Assembly: GCA_002457275.1 (NCBI GenBank)
Contig: NTKD01000014.1
Span: forward strand, 1 to 32,723
DNA length: 32,723 bases
Direction: 5' to 3'
Source: OM182 bacterium MED-G24
GTDB lineage: Bacteria > Pseudomonadota > Gammaproteobacteria > Pseudomonadales > Azotimanducaceae
Shown here: positions 18,154 through 26,556 of the stretch, piece after piece
How the letters are laid out: the number at the start of each line of letters is the position of its first letter
How positions within the stretch are numbered: position 1 is the first letter of the stretch
Position numbers and translations under genes: made by a program
The notes under the pieces: model-generated
The model's input: only the letters and a program-made list of their open reading frames with translations
The model's database searches: none
Told to the model about the DNA's origin: nothing

Positions 18154-19017
18154 ATGGAAAACCACGACCCTACCGACATCAGCGAGGCAGTAGAGACGTA
18201 TGGTCTCGCCCGGCACATCACCGAGCTTGATGAAATCGGTCTCACCGTTGTCCCTCAATCTACACTGGGACTCAACGACACCTGGTTCGAGCAACTTCGA
18301 GATGCAATCCTGAGAGTTGCGAAGGAGCGTAGCGGTGTCACATTTGACGTTGCCACCAATCCAACAGCAGCTTTTGAAGGACGCCCCGGTGTAATTGGCC
18401 ATCTCATCCTCTCGCACCTGATCCATGAAGATCAGGTGTTTGAAAAAGTACTGACGCATCCCGTCAAGAAAGCGCTGATGACACACATGCTCGGTGCGCG
18501 ACACCGGCTTTCCGTTAGTGATGGCTGGATCAAGTGGCAGACACCCGACACCTGGGAGGAAGAGTCCACAACCGGATTCCATACGGATCAGAGTGTCGTG
18601 CCTCCACCGTGGAACTGGCGGCTACCCCACATCGCCAACATGAACTGGACCCTGACGGACTATACCCGGGAAAATGGCGCACTGGCCTATGTGCCCGGCA
18701 GTCACCTGGAAGGGCGATTACCAGAGCCCGGTGAAGCGTTGCCGCTGGCGGTGCCTGTCGAGGCACCGATGGGTTCTCTAGTGATGTTCAATGGTTGCAC
18801 CTGGCATGGTGCTTATCGAAAAACCACACCCGGACTGCGCGTCGCGATGCTTGGGCAACACTCTCGACCCTACATGCTGCCCTTCCAGGACTTCAAAGGC
18901 CGCGTCGCCGATGAGACGTATGCTGCGAGCGAAGACCCGGATTATCTCAGGAGCCTGATGCGTGACGATGAGGATCAACTACGCGTTGATCCTTTTGCTG
19001 TGCCACGTGCCCAATGA
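18154..19017 (+). CDS. Phytanoyl-CoA dioxygenase (PhyH) family protein
   Basis: A 287-aa Fe(II)/2-oxoglutarate-dependent oxygenase of the PhyH family. The iron triad appears as H143-T-D145 in T-G-F-H-T-D-Q and His218 in T-W-H-G-A-Y; Arg229 in G-L-R-V-A-M is the likely 2-oxoglutarate anchor. Family members hydroxylate diverse small molecules; the substrate is unknown. The start is ATG 18154 with AGGAG 8-12 bases upstream. It is divergent from the blaI operon; the 179 bp between them hold the blaI promoter and probably its own. A short hairpin (CACCTGATC/GATCAGGTG) is present in the coding region near 18416-18439, probably by chance. Confidence 0.9.
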   Translation: MENHDPTDISEAVETYGLARHITELDEIGLTVVPQSTLGLNDTWFEQLRDAILRVAKERSGVTFDVATNPTAAFEGRPGVIGHLILSHLIHEDQVFEKVLTHPVKKALMTHMLGARHRLSVSDGWIKWQTPDTWEEESTTGFHTDQSVVPPPWNWRLPHIANMNWTLTDYTRENGALAYVPGSHLEGRLPEPGEALPLAVPVEAPMGSLVMFNGCTWHGAYRKTTPGLRVAMLGQHSRPYMLPFQDFKGRVADETYAASEDPDYLRSLMRDDEDQLRVDPFAVPRAQ

Positions 19018-19102
19018 GCTAACGCGTCAGTTACGAGTCATTGATTTGATTGGCAAAAGAGCTTAGTCGCCGCTCGATCAATGTTCGCCTTTATGTGTTC
19101 CG

Positions 19103-19534
19103 TCAGCAATCCCCCTGCCGCTCCCCGGAAACCTCAGTACGCATCTCCATGGCCATGCCACCCATGTTCATTTTTATGACATTGGTCATCTCGAACGAGG
19201 ACCCTGTGTAGGTTCCCGTCCCGACAATCGAGGCGCTGCCGCCACGGTCCACCTCGCATTGCATCTTCATGTTGATGGTGCCGTCCGCAACGTCGTATCT
19301 CTTGACCTCGCAGGTTTGATCACGCTGATTCGACATCCACGATTTTGGGTTATCGGCGAAACTGCCTTCCTCAATACACTGTTCCGATGTGTTGGTGCGT
19401 CGAATTGGCAGCTGTTCGGACGATGTCTTACCGGTCATCTTGTATAGACCAGGCTTGGGCAGGTCAGCGGCAACTGCCATGGTGCAGCTCAAACCCAACA
19501 GCAAAGCAAACGTTGCCCTCAGGGTTGTCTTCAT
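19103..19534 (-). CDS. DUF3617-type periplasmic protein
   Basis: A 143-aa exported protein resembling the DUF3617 family (function unknown, common in Proteobacteria). Residues 1-23 are a signal peptide ending A-V-A-A. The mature start, L-P-K-P-G-L-Y-K-M-T-G-K, and the Cys pattern (Cys53, Cys75, Cys93 and a C-terminal Cys143) fit the family's disulfide layout, with T-G-T-Y-T-G-S-S-F and a Met-rich strand (M-N-M-G-G-M-A-M-E-M) near the end. The start is ATG 19534 with GGAGAC upstream. It converges with phyH and lies 94 bp downstream of the enolase-superfamily gene on the same strand. Confidence 0.8.
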   Translation of the reverse strand: MKTTLRATFALLLGLSCTMAVAADLPKPGLYKMTGKTSSEQLPIRRTNTSEQCIEEGSFADNPKSWMSNQRDQTCEVKRYDVADGTINMKMQCEVDRGGSASIVGTGTYTGSSFEMTNVIKMNMGGMAMEMRTEVSGERQGDC

Positions 19535-19628
19535 CGGTTGTCTCCATCAGTTGTTGTTGCCGTGTCCTCAGCATACAACGCGCCACCGCAACCCACGAAC
19601 CTCACCCGATAGGCCGTCACGCGTTTCA

Positions 19629-20795
19629 TTACCAGTTCGTGATTGAACCATCCTCGCGCCTCAGTCGGGGTGGCCACCATTGTAGGGGATCGAGTGCGCC
19701 TCTCTCGGCGGCATCCATATCAATGTCCACGCCTAGTCCCGGACTATCAGGACACCATGCGAACCCGTCTTCCCACTCAATCTGCTGTGGGAACAGATCC
19801 GTTGAGACAGAGCCAGGTCTGACCGGCATTTCCTGGACACCGACATTTGCGGATGCCATACAGAGCGCAACACAAACGGCGGCACTCACCGGGCCCAGGG
19901 GATTGTGCGGAACGATGTTGATGTAATGCGTCTCTGCCCAGTGAGTGATCTTTGCCGCTTCGGTAATACCCCCGACGATACAGAGGTCGATACGTGCATA
20001 GTCAATCAGCTCCTCTTCGATCACTTCTCTGAACGCCCACTTGGATGCCCACTGCTCACCCGCCGCAATGGGCAGGTTCACCTGTTGTCTCAGGTTCCGA
20101 TAGCTGCCCGGGTTTTCAGAACGCAGGGGGTCCTCAATGAAATAAGGCCTGAATTCCTCCATGTCTCGACACATCTGGACCACCTGCGGCACTTCAAGCT
20201 GTGTGTGGACATCGAAACAGAGATGGATATCGGGCCCTACCGCTTCCCGTACCGCGCCCATCAGTTCAACCGCTACCCGCGCCGACTTGTCCGGCTCGAG
20301 TGTTGTAATCCGGTTCGGCTTGAACTCGCCCATCGCGTCAGGCTGCCCCCAGCGCACGAACTTCCAACCCTCGTCCACGGCTTTCTTGCTGCCGTCGATA
20401 ATCTCCTGCTGACTCGTTCCCTTGATATGTGGATAGCAGACCACTTTCTCGCGCACCGGGCCACCCAGGAGCTTATAAGTCGGCAGGTTTACAGACTTGC
20501 CCTTGATGTCCCACAAAGCGATATCGATCGCGCTCATCGCGCAGCAGTACACCAGGTCCGCAGGCCAGTAGCCGGACCGGAACATGTCCTGCCACAGCCG
20601 CTCCGTCTCCCAGGGGTCTGCACCGATCACGAGATCACCAAGGTGCTCAACGGCATTGGCGATGGTCTTGCTCCAGTTCATGATGCCGATTTCACCAAGG
20701 CCGTAAATGCCAGCGTCAGTATCGACTTTGACTATGTGGTAGATAGCGCCGCCTTCACTTCGCACGGGGAGGTTGGTGATTTTTGTGACCTTCAA
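19629..20795 (-). CDS. Enolase-superfamily sugar-acid dehydratase (MR/MLE, galactonate dehydratase-like)
   Basis: A 388-aa mandelate racemase/muconate lactonizing enzyme family protein. Probable Mg2+ ligands are Asp195 (in C-F-D-V-H-T-Q), Glu221 (F-I-E-D-P-L) and Glu247 (A-A-G-E-Q-W-A), with His197 and His297 (V-P-H-N-P-L-G-P) as likely catalytic bases. This layout fits the acid-sugar dehydratases (D-galactonate, mannonate, RspA-like), which convert aldonates to 2-keto-3-deoxy sugar acids. The exact substrate cannot be told. The start is TTG 20795 with GAGG 7-10 bases upstream; no better start lies nearby. It follows a decayed SAM-decarboxylase-like gene by 72 bp. Confidence 0.88.
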   Translation of the reverse strand: MKVTKITNLPVRSEGGAIYHIVKVDTDAGIYGLGEIGIMNWSKTIANAVEHLGDLVIGADPWETERLWQDMFRSGYWPADLVYCCAMSAIDIALWDIKGKSVNLPTYKLLGGPVREKVVCYPHIKGTSQQEIIDGSKKAVDEGWKFVRWGQPDAMGEFKPNRITTLEPDKSARVAVELMGAVREAVGPDIHLCFDVHTQLEVPQVVQMCRDMEEFRPYFIEDPLRSENPGSYRNLRQQVNLPIAAGEQWASKWAFREVIEEELIDYARIDLCIVGGITEAAKITHWAETHYINIVPHNPLGPVSAAVCVALCMASANVGVQEMPVRPGSVSTDLFPQQIEWEDGFAWCPDSPGLGVDIDMDAAERGALDPLQWWPPRLRREDGSITNW

Positions 20796-20867
20796 GGCGA
20801 CCTCACTCTGTTTGACAATGAATATTACGCAACAACGACATGCACGCCTTATTCTGCACTATGCGTT

Positions 20868-21213
20868 CTAGAAAGACGCGTGCTCAATCTCGGTCGTATT
20901 GAAGAACGCATGCGTGAAGCTGACTGCCTTTTCACTGTCGAACTGTTTGCAGGTGAACAGCACCACTGAAAAGAACCGCGAGGCACTCCAGACCTATAAA
21001 GAAATGCCCGAATCGATCAGCGGTATGAATGCATCAAAACCGTCGTTCTCGTCTTTGCCAATGCCGTTGGATGCATGAACGATCGCATCACCATACGTTC
21101 TCAAATCCAGATGTGACGCCACATCATAAGGGTAGGTTCGCATCGACAGACCTGTCGTACCGTCCCTCAATAAGAAGTCGCTGACGTAAGATTTCAGGAG
21201 CAAGATCCTTCAT
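20868..21213 (-). pseudogene. Decayed S-adenosylmethionine-decarboxylase-like small protein
   Basis: A protein of about 115 residues rebuilt from two frames on the minus strand. ATG 21213 opens M-K-D-L-A-P-E-I-L-R-Q-R-L-L-I-E-G-R-Y. A shift near 21140 leads to A-S-H-L-D-L-R-T-Y-G and G-K-D-E-N-D-G-F-D-A-F, then P-L-I-D-S-G-I-S-L. At 20994-20996 a TAG replaces a probable Tyr codon, and the frame continues V-W-S-A-S-R-F-F-S-V-V-L-F-T-C-K to the natural stop at 20868. The pattern (I-D-S-G-I-S-x-Y-x-W, V-V-L-F-T-C-K) resembles small proteins annotated as S-adenosylmethionine-decarboxylase-related, known to me from memory only. One frameshift and one nonsense codon inactivate it. Confidence 0.55.
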
Positions 21214-21237
21214 CGATCAGATCTTTGCCAGCCTTCG

Positions 21238-21855
21238 CTAACGCTCTATTCGGAGCAGCCCGAGAAAGGCATCTTTTTGCTCATCGGTCATCTCGGAAAC
21301 GATCGGTACCAGCTTCTCGGTGACCGGGAACCCTTCATATTCCGGCGATGGCATCTGCATGCTCGCAGCCACATTGTGAAACCCTTGACCCACTGTCACG
21401 GCGGCGACAATCTCAGGCGGCCAATTCATCGATTTGGCGGCACCACCCTTACCCTTAGCCCACAGATCTTTCCTTCCAACGTACGCCATGATGTCCTGGT
21501 ACATCACACCTTCGTCGGCGCCACGCTCTTTTTGGCCGACACTGTCATAGATGGCGCGTGACTGGTTACAGATCGAGCCCCACACCGCCGAGACATGAAA
21601 GCCGTCCAGCGCCAGACATTCTTCCGGTGCGCCATCGCCACCTGAACATTGGCCGTCTTTGACCATAAAGTGAAAGGCAGAGATTTCACGTCCGCCTTCC
21701 AACATTCGTTCCGGTGGATAGAGATAGGTCTCGCTGAATCCCCAGGCCGTTTCTATCGGCAGCTTAGCATCCTCCAGCATTTTCGCACCGGCCTTACCGC
21801 AGGCCTCGCACCACTCTGCAGACCCAAACTCTCCTACGGGTTCAAGATCAGACAT
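21238..21855 (-). CDS. Conserved-looking protein of unknown function, 205 aa
   Basis: I do not recognise this family. It is an intact, soluble, acidic 205-aa protein with no signal peptide or membrane helix. A C-E-A-C pair (Cys16, Cys19) near the N-terminus and Cys70, Cys80 and Cys96 might bind metal or take part in redox chemistry. Motif-like stretches are L-D-G-F-H-V-S-A-V-W-G-S at 83-94 and T-V-G-Q-G-F-H-N-V-A-A-S at 154-165, with two histidines. The C-terminal S-E-M-T-D-E-Q-K-D-A-F resembles a helix cap. ATG 21855 is chosen over TTG 21867 because GGAG lies 8-11 bases upstream. It precedes the decayed SAM-decarboxylase-like gene by 25 bp, suggesting one transcript. Confidence 0.7.
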   Translation of the reverse strand: MSDLEPVGEFGSAEWCEACGKAGAKMLEDAKLPIETAWGFSETYLYPPERMLEGGREISAFHFMVKDGQCSGGDGAPEECLALDGFHVSAVWGSICNQSRAIYDSVGQKERGADEGVMYQDIMAYVGRKDLWAKGKGGAAKSMNWPPEIVAAVTVGQGFHNVAASMQMPSPEYEGFPVTEKLVPIVSEMTDEQKDAFLGLLRIER

Positions 21856-21981
21856 GTTGCTCTCCAAGGGTTCGAATGAGAGAGACAGTGTACCTCTTGC
21901 CGATCAGGTCTGTAGTGATAACTCGCGCGTAGTAACAGGATCCACATCGAACACAGAAAACGGTGTTCACGGCACAGAGGT

Positions 21982-23631
21982 TTAGTTCGTGCTAGGACGA
22001 ACCACGGTTCCGGCGCGAATACCGGTCAGTTCACCATCAAGCACATGTGGCTGACCGTTGACCAGCGTTGCCCTGTAGCCGATGCTGCCCTGGGTCATGC
22101 GTTCTGCCCCGGCAGGAAAGTCGCTAACACGGAACGGCATCGTTTCAGCGACGGTGTCCGCGTCGAAAATGTTGATGTCTGCTCGCAGACCTGGCGTCAG
22201 CGATCCCCGATCAGAGATGCCCAGTATGCGTGCCGAGGCACTGGTCATAAGGCGTACGGCCTCACCCATGCTAAAGAGCCCGTCTTCGCGGACCCAATGT
22301 GACAGCACGAAAGTGGCCCAACCCGCATCCATGACCATACCAACGTGTGCGCCGGCATCGCCGACACCCGGGAAGACACCACCTTCAAACAGGTCACGCA
22401 ACGCGTTCATGTTCTGGTTCTCGCCGACGAGATTGAAAAGGGCCTTGCCGTCAGTCTCATCAGAGAGCCGCAGCAAGGTTTCCGACCAGTGTTCTCCGGC
22501 GGCATTGGCCATATCAGAGAGCCGGTTATGATCACCCTGGCGATGATCCGGTGATGCACCCTTGCCAAGAAAGTACATCCAGCTGGTTTTTGGCCATTCG
22601 CCCTCGAAAGCGCGCGCCTCAGAGATCAGTTGTTCCCGAAACGACGCGTCTCGAATCGCAGCCAGCTTTGCCGGAACATCAAGTTCGCGAAGCTTCCTCC
22701 AGGCTTCCCCGAAGTGACCGGGTACCAAGCCCTGCAGACCAATCAATGCGCCGCTACCGCGTACCTGTGCAACCCCGCTCAGGTCTCGCCCCTTGCCAAT
22801 CTTCGCGATCGCGCCCAGTCGATTCTTGCCGGCGTTTTCGTCAAACCCCTGCAGGGTCGAGTTGAACAGCATCCTCGCGCCGGTTTCTCCCTGGACGTGG
22901 TGAATGTGGTCGAACTGCATGCCAACGCTTTGGTACAGCGCGTTGCGCTTTGCCACTTCGTTGCCAATCAGCACCAGTTCGTCGAGATCGGCGAGCGTAC
23001 CCGGCACTGCACGACCGTCAGGAATCCTGTGCTGCTTGTAGCGGTTGGATGAGAACCCGATCGCACCCTGATCAATGGCTTCTCCCACGAGACGCGCCAT
23101 TTCCTGCTTTTCTGCGTCGGTCGCGTCTTCTTCGACGCCGCGTTCGCCCATCACGAAATAGCGCAGCGCGCCATGTCCGATCATACCGGCAACGTTGATA
23201 CCGGGAACCATACGATCCAGGGATTCCAGGTATTCGCCATAGGTCACCCAATCCCAGGGAAGCCCCTGCATGATCGATTCGCGTGGGATGTCCTCCACCG
23301 TTTCCATCATGCCGGCCAGTAGTTCCCGGTCTTCGGGTTTACAGGGTGCAAACGTCACCCCACAGTTGCCGATCAGCGCCGTGGTCACGCCATGTTGAGA
23401 AACCGGAGACACATCCGGCTCCCAGCATAGTTGCGCATCAAGGTGGGTGTGCAGGTCGATGAACCCGGGGCTGACCGTCATACCTTCGGCGTCGATCTCT
23501 TGTCTACCCTTGCTATCTACCTTGCCGACCGCCGTAATCATGCCATCGTCGATCGCGATATCTCCTGGTGCAGGTTCGCCGCCGAGACCGTCAACGATAT
23601 GGCCACCACGGATAACGATTTCATGTGACAT
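21982..23631 (-). CDS. N-acyl-D-amino-acid deacylase-like amidohydrolase, copy 3
   Basis: A 549-aa amidohydrolase-3 family protein, intact, homologous over its whole length to the proteins at 12110 and 14066. M-S-H-E-I-V-I-R-G-G-H-I-V-D-G opens after GAGGAAA. Metal motif H61-T-H63-L-D65, Cys90 in I-G-N-C-G-V-T-F, and G-D-A-G-A-H near the C-terminus are present. The reaction is probably hydrolysis of N-acyl-D-amino acids or related amides in the cytoplasm (no signal peptide). It differs from copy 1 in the middle third (the Q-F-D-H-I-H-H-V region), which may reflect another substrate. It is divergent from a ThDP enzyme; the 187-bp gap probably holds both promoters. Confidence 0.9.
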   Translation of the reverse strand: MSHEIVIRGGHIVDGLGGEPAPGDIAIDDGMITAVGKVDSKGRQEIDAEGMTVSPGFIDLHTHLDAQLCWEPDVSPVSQHGVTTALIGNCGVTFAPCKPEDRELLAGMMETVEDIPRESIMQGLPWDWVTYGEYLESLDRMVPGINVAGMIGHGALRYFVMGERGVEEDATDAEKQEMARLVGEAIDQGAIGFSSNRYKQHRIPDGRAVPGTLADLDELVLIGNEVAKRNALYQSVGMQFDHIHHVQGETGARMLFNSTLQGFDENAGKNRLGAIAKIGKGRDLSGVAQVRGSGALIGLQGLVPGHFGEAWRKLRELDVPAKLAAIRDASFREQLISEARAFEGEWPKTSWMYFLGKGASPDHRQGDHNRLSDMANAAGEHWSETLLRLSDETDGKALFNLVGENQNMNALRDLFEGGVFPGVGDAGAHVGMVMDAGWATFVLSHWVREDGLFSMGEAVRLMTSASARILGISDRGSLTPGLRADINIFDADTVAETMPFRVSDFPAGAERMTQGSIGYRATLVNGQPHVLDGELTGIRAGTVVRPSTN

Positions 23632-23785
23632 TCTGGTTTCCTCTGCTTTTTACTGTTGTCTTTGAAATACGACCTTCTCACGTTCAGACCAATAGCCTGC
23701 CTGAAAATGACTCGATTCGCAGCACTCAACGAACGATTGAAAATGTGGGCCAATCAAGGTGCGCAACGCCGCCCCTCTCAATCTG

Positions 23786-23791
23786 TATAAT
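23786..23791 (+). promoter_or_regulatory. Candidate -10 box for the ThDP enzyme gene
   Basis: A consensus TATAAT preceded by TG lies 28 bp before the ATG at 23819, which would give a leader of about 20 nt. No good -35 is visible at 17 bp, so the promoter may depend on an activator or on the TG extension. The call rests on the -10 alone. Confidence 0.35.
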
Positions 23792-23818
23792 CGCGCCTTT
23801 TGCAGAAAGGCGAACATT

Positions 23819-25369
23819 ATGAATGGCGCAGAAAGTATGCTGGATACGCTGACCAATAACGGCGTGGATGTGTGTTTCACCAATCCGGGCACGTCCGAGA
23901 TGCATATGGTCGCGGCCATGGGCAAGTCCGATGCCATGCGCGCCATCCTCTGCCTGTTCGAAGGTGTCTGTTCGGGCGCTGCCGATGGCTACGGGCGTAT
24001 AGCCAACAAACCGGCATGTACGCTGTTTCATCTCGGCCCGGGTCTTTCGAACGCCTCTGCCAATATCCACAACGCAAGAAAGGCGAGTTCGCCGATGCTG
24101 AACCTAGTGGGCGATCACGCGACCTACCATAAGAAGTACGATGCCCCTTTGAATTCCGATGTCATAGGATTGGCGACACCCGTATCACACTGGGTACGGA
24201 CCTCGAAGGACGCCGCCAGCCTACCGGCTGATGCCGCTGAAGCAGTGCAGGCTGCCAACGTCATGCCCGGCCAGATATCGACACTGATCGTACCCGCAGA
24301 CTGCGCCTGGGATGAATCGGTTGCGCCGCTGGGTGCGCAGGAGATGCCCAAGACACCCACCGTCGAAGACGCGGCCGTCAAACGGGCCGCTGAGATGCTC
24401 AGCAATGGCAAGCCAACAGCGATCCTGATGTCGAAGATGGCACTCTATGAGGAATGTCTGGAACTCGCAGACCAGATCTCGCAGGCAACCGGTGCACGCG
24501 TCTATTGCGATACGCTCAACCGGATCATTCAGCGTGGCGAGGGACGTTGTCGCGTCGAGCGCCTCGGCTATTTTGCGGAACAGGCGACGGAACAGATCAA
24601 GGATCTGGAACAATTGATCGTCGTCGGCACCAAAGCACCGGTCGGTTTCTTTGCCTATCCAGGAAAGGTCAGTGAGTTCTACCCGGAGAATTGTGATCTA
24701 CACACGCTGGCGCATTTCTCTGAAGATGCCGAGGACGCATTGTCAAAACTTGCTGCCGAGCTGGATGCCGTCAGCCGCACACCAAGGCGTATTTCCCTCG
24801 ATCGCCCCGGCCTGGGGAGCGGCGAACTCAGCCCGCGCACCATAGGACAGGCGTTTGCGGAAATGTTGCCAACCGATGCCATCGTCGTCGACGAGGGCGG
24901 AACCTGTGGTGGCGGCTGCTTCACGTTTAGTGAAACCGCTGAGCCTCACGATTGGCTGGGCATTACCGGGGGTTCCATCGGTTACGGACTGCCTGCGGCC
25001 ATCGGTGCGGCCGTGGCAGGCAACGGACGCAAGACCATCTGCCTGCACGGTGATGGCGGCGCGATGTATACGATCCAGTCGTTGTGGACAATGGCCCGGG
25101 AGAACCTGGACATCTGCGTCGTCATCTTCGCCAACCGCAAGTACCAGATACTGCAGGTGGAGCTGTCACGCGTGGGCGCCCAGTCGATGACGCCGCGTAC
25201 GCTCGATGTGCTGGACCTGACGCGGCCTGACCTGGACTTCGTACAGATGGCGCAGGGTATGGGGGTTCCCGCCACCCGCGCAACAACAACGGAGGAATTC
25301 AACGCCCAGTTTGCGGCCGCGATGACCGAGAAAGGACCCCGGCTGATCGAGGCCATGCTGGACCGTTGA
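23819..25369 (+). CDS. Thiamine-diphosphate enzyme, acetolactate-synthase-large-subunit-like
   Basis: A 516-aa ThDP-dependent enzyme of the acetolactate synthase/benzoylformate decarboxylase superfamily. Catalytic Glu48 is in C-L-F-E-G-V, followed by G-A-A-D-G-Y-G-R. The C-terminal cofactor motif is G411-D-G-G-A with N439 in I-F-A-N-R-K-Y. G-I-T-G-G-S-I-G-Y-G-L-P-A-A-I-G precedes it. The protein is shorter than true IlvB (about 570 aa) and no small regulatory subunit gene lies next to it, so it is more likely a catabolic 2-keto-acid decarboxylase or carboligase of unknown substrate. ATG 23819 is preferred because the N-terminus then aligns with the family start; the upstream extension overlaps a -10 box. 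It is divergent from amidohydrolase 3. Confidence 0.9.
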   Translation: MNGAESMLDTLTNNGVDVCFTNPGTSEMHMVAAMGKSDAMRAILCLFEGVCSGAADGYGRIANKPACTLFHLGPGLSNASANIHNARKASSPMLNLVGDHATYHKKYDAPLNSDVIGLATPVSHWVRTSKDAASLPADAAEAVQAANVMPGQISTLIVPADCAWDESVAPLGAQEMPKTPTVEDAAVKRAAEMLSNGKPTAILMSKMALYEECLELADQISQATGARVYCDTLNRIIQRGEGRCRVERLGYFAEQATEQIKDLEQLIVVGTKAPVGFFAYPGKVSEFYPENCDLHTLAHFSEDAEDALSKLAAELDAVSRTPRRISLDRPGLGSGELSPRTIGQAFAEMLPTDAIVVDEGGTCGGGCFTFSETAEPHDWLGITGGSIGYGLPAAIGAAVAGNGRKTICLHGDGGAMYTIQSLWTMARENLDICVVIFANRKYQILQVELSRVGAQSMTPRTLDVLDLTRPDLDFVQMAQGMGVPATRATTTEEFNAQFAAAMTEKGPRLIEAMLDR

Positions 25370-25383
25370 TCACGACATAGACG

Positions 25384-25400
25384 CCTCCGAAAGGGGGTTT
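25384..25400 (+). terminator. Weak terminator hairpin after the ThDP enzyme
   Basis: CCTCC-GAAA-GGGGG (25384-25397, one G-T pair, GNRA-type loop) is followed by TTT. It lies 14 bp after the stop of the ThDP gene and before the convergent dioxygenase gene. The stem is short and the T-run minimal, so this is a modest call. Confidence 0.35.
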
Positions 25401-25435
25401 CGCACCTTCAGGAAGCAGTTAGACGCGAGCTCGGG

Positions 25436-26263
25436 CTATACAGGCTTGTCACCGCAGATCGTGATGCGTTCCACAGTTCTTTTCTGTGGATAGAAGTCCG
25501 CGAGCGCATAGTGCTGGGTACATCGATTGTCCCAGAACGCGACCGAGTTCTTTCGCCATCGGAACCGGCACTGGTACTCAGGAACGGTCGCCTGGATGTA
25601 GAGGAACGTCAGCAACTCATCACTTTCGCTCTTCTCCATACCGATGATCTGCCGGGTGAATGCCGCGTTCACAAACAGACTCCTGCGTCCCGTCTGCGGA
25701 TGAGTGCGAACCACCGGGTGTTCCGGGTTCGGGAAGCGGTGGTCGAACTCCTTACGATCCATGTTCTGCCATTTCATAACGATATCAACCCAGCCCGGGG
25801 GCCAGACATGTAACGCAGTGGCGTTGTCTATCTTCACTTTGATCTCATCATCAAGACCCTCATACGCCGCATACATGTCAGCGAACATCGTGTCTCCACC
25901 CACCGGGGGCATTTCCAGCGCACGCAGGATGGAACCCATCGGCGGGGATGCCTTGAACGTGACATCTGAATGCCAGATATCGTTGTGCGCCCGTAACTTC
26001 TCGTCTTCCGCGATACGGATCAGTTCAGCGTGCTCTGCACCCGGCGCGGACGTAGGATGAATATCAAGTTCGCCAAACCATCGGGCCACACGTTTCTGAT
26101 CTTCGACGTCGATCGTCTGATCCCGGAAAAACAGGACTTTCCAGTCGAGCAGTGCCTGCTCGAGTTCTTTCATCACGGAATCGGTCAACTGCTCCGAAAG
26201 GTCAAGATTCGGTATCTCGGCTCCGATGCCCGGTGTCAGTGGTTCAATAGTCAATGATGTCAA
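25436..26263 (-). CDS. TauD/TfdA-family Fe(II)/2-oxoglutarate dioxygenase
   Basis: A 275-aa dioxygenase of the TauD/TfdA family (taurine, 2,4-D and related substrates). Iron ligands are H98-x-D100 in I-W-H-S-D-V-T-F and His251 in C-T-Q-H-Y-A; Arg266 in V-E-R-I-T-I is the probable 2-oxoglutarate anchor. The middle has the family-typical G-G-D-T-M-F-A-D-M. The start is TTG 26263 with AGGAG about 10 bases upstream; the upstream codons in the same frame read through that ribosome binding site. The substrate cannot be assigned: no taurine transporter is nearby. A 23-bp sequence spanning its ribosome binding site and start recurs at 26500-26522. Confidence 0.9.
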   Translation of the reverse strand: MTSLTIEPLTPGIGAEIPNLDLSEQLTDSVMKELEQALLDWKVLFFRDQTIDVEDQKRVARWFGELDIHPTSAPGAEHAELIRIAEDEKLRAHNDIWHSDVTFKASPPMGSILRALEMPPVGGDTMFADMYAAYEGLDDEIKVKIDNATALHVWPPGWVDIVMKWQNMDRKEFDHRFPNPEHPVVRTHPQTGRRSLFVNAAFTRQIIGMEKSESDELLTFLYIQATVPEYQCRFRWRKNSVAFWDNRCTQHYALADFYPQKRTVERITICGDKPV

Positions 26264-26499
26264 CGTAATCGCTCCTGTGAGAACGCGCCTCGGCAATGAG
26301 ACCGGCTACAATTCCTGCCGTCGGCTCGCCTTAATTCATAGTGACAACTTCAGGGCGCTGATTCCAGAGAGAGAATAGACCAAGTCGTCAGCGGAATGTA
26401 CCGAACGTGGCCCCCGATCAGCCAAGGCGGCTCGCGGCCCGCGTTCGTCAAACAGGAGGACGACCAGAAGTGCAGTGGAGCGATACGTGTTCGATGACG

Positions 26500-26522
26500 A
26501 ATGATGTCAATGTAGTCGCCCC
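26500..26522 (-). repeat. Second copy of the dioxygenase leader/start sequence
   Basis: 20 of 23 bases match 26253-26275, the ribosome-binding and TTG start region of the TauD-like gene. Read on the minus strand, this copy gives a TTG followed by T-S-F-V-I-E, versus T-S-L-T-I-E in the intact gene, then loses similarity and soon reaches a stop. It may be the relic 5' end of a lost paralogue. Otherwise the 330-bp gap 26297-26626 holds only the hairpins listed separately. Confidence 0.35.
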
Positions 26523-26556
26523 CACTGCTGCGGGTCAGATGAGACCCTGAGGAAGG

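Noticed and set aside
18416-18439. Perfect 9-bp inverted repeat CACCTGATC/GATCAGGTG
   Set aside because: It lies inside the phyH coding region and encodes ordinary family sequence; its overlap with the REP-like core word is probably coincidence.
19905-20969. Long plus-strand open frame (354 codons)
   Set aside because: It is antisense to the enolase-superfamily gene and the SAM-decarboxylase-like relic, both supported by motifs.
21951-21970. Inverted repeat GAACAC/GTGTTC downstream of amidohydrolase copy 3
   Set aside because: Only 6 bp with an 8-nt loop and no T-run; too weak to call a terminator.
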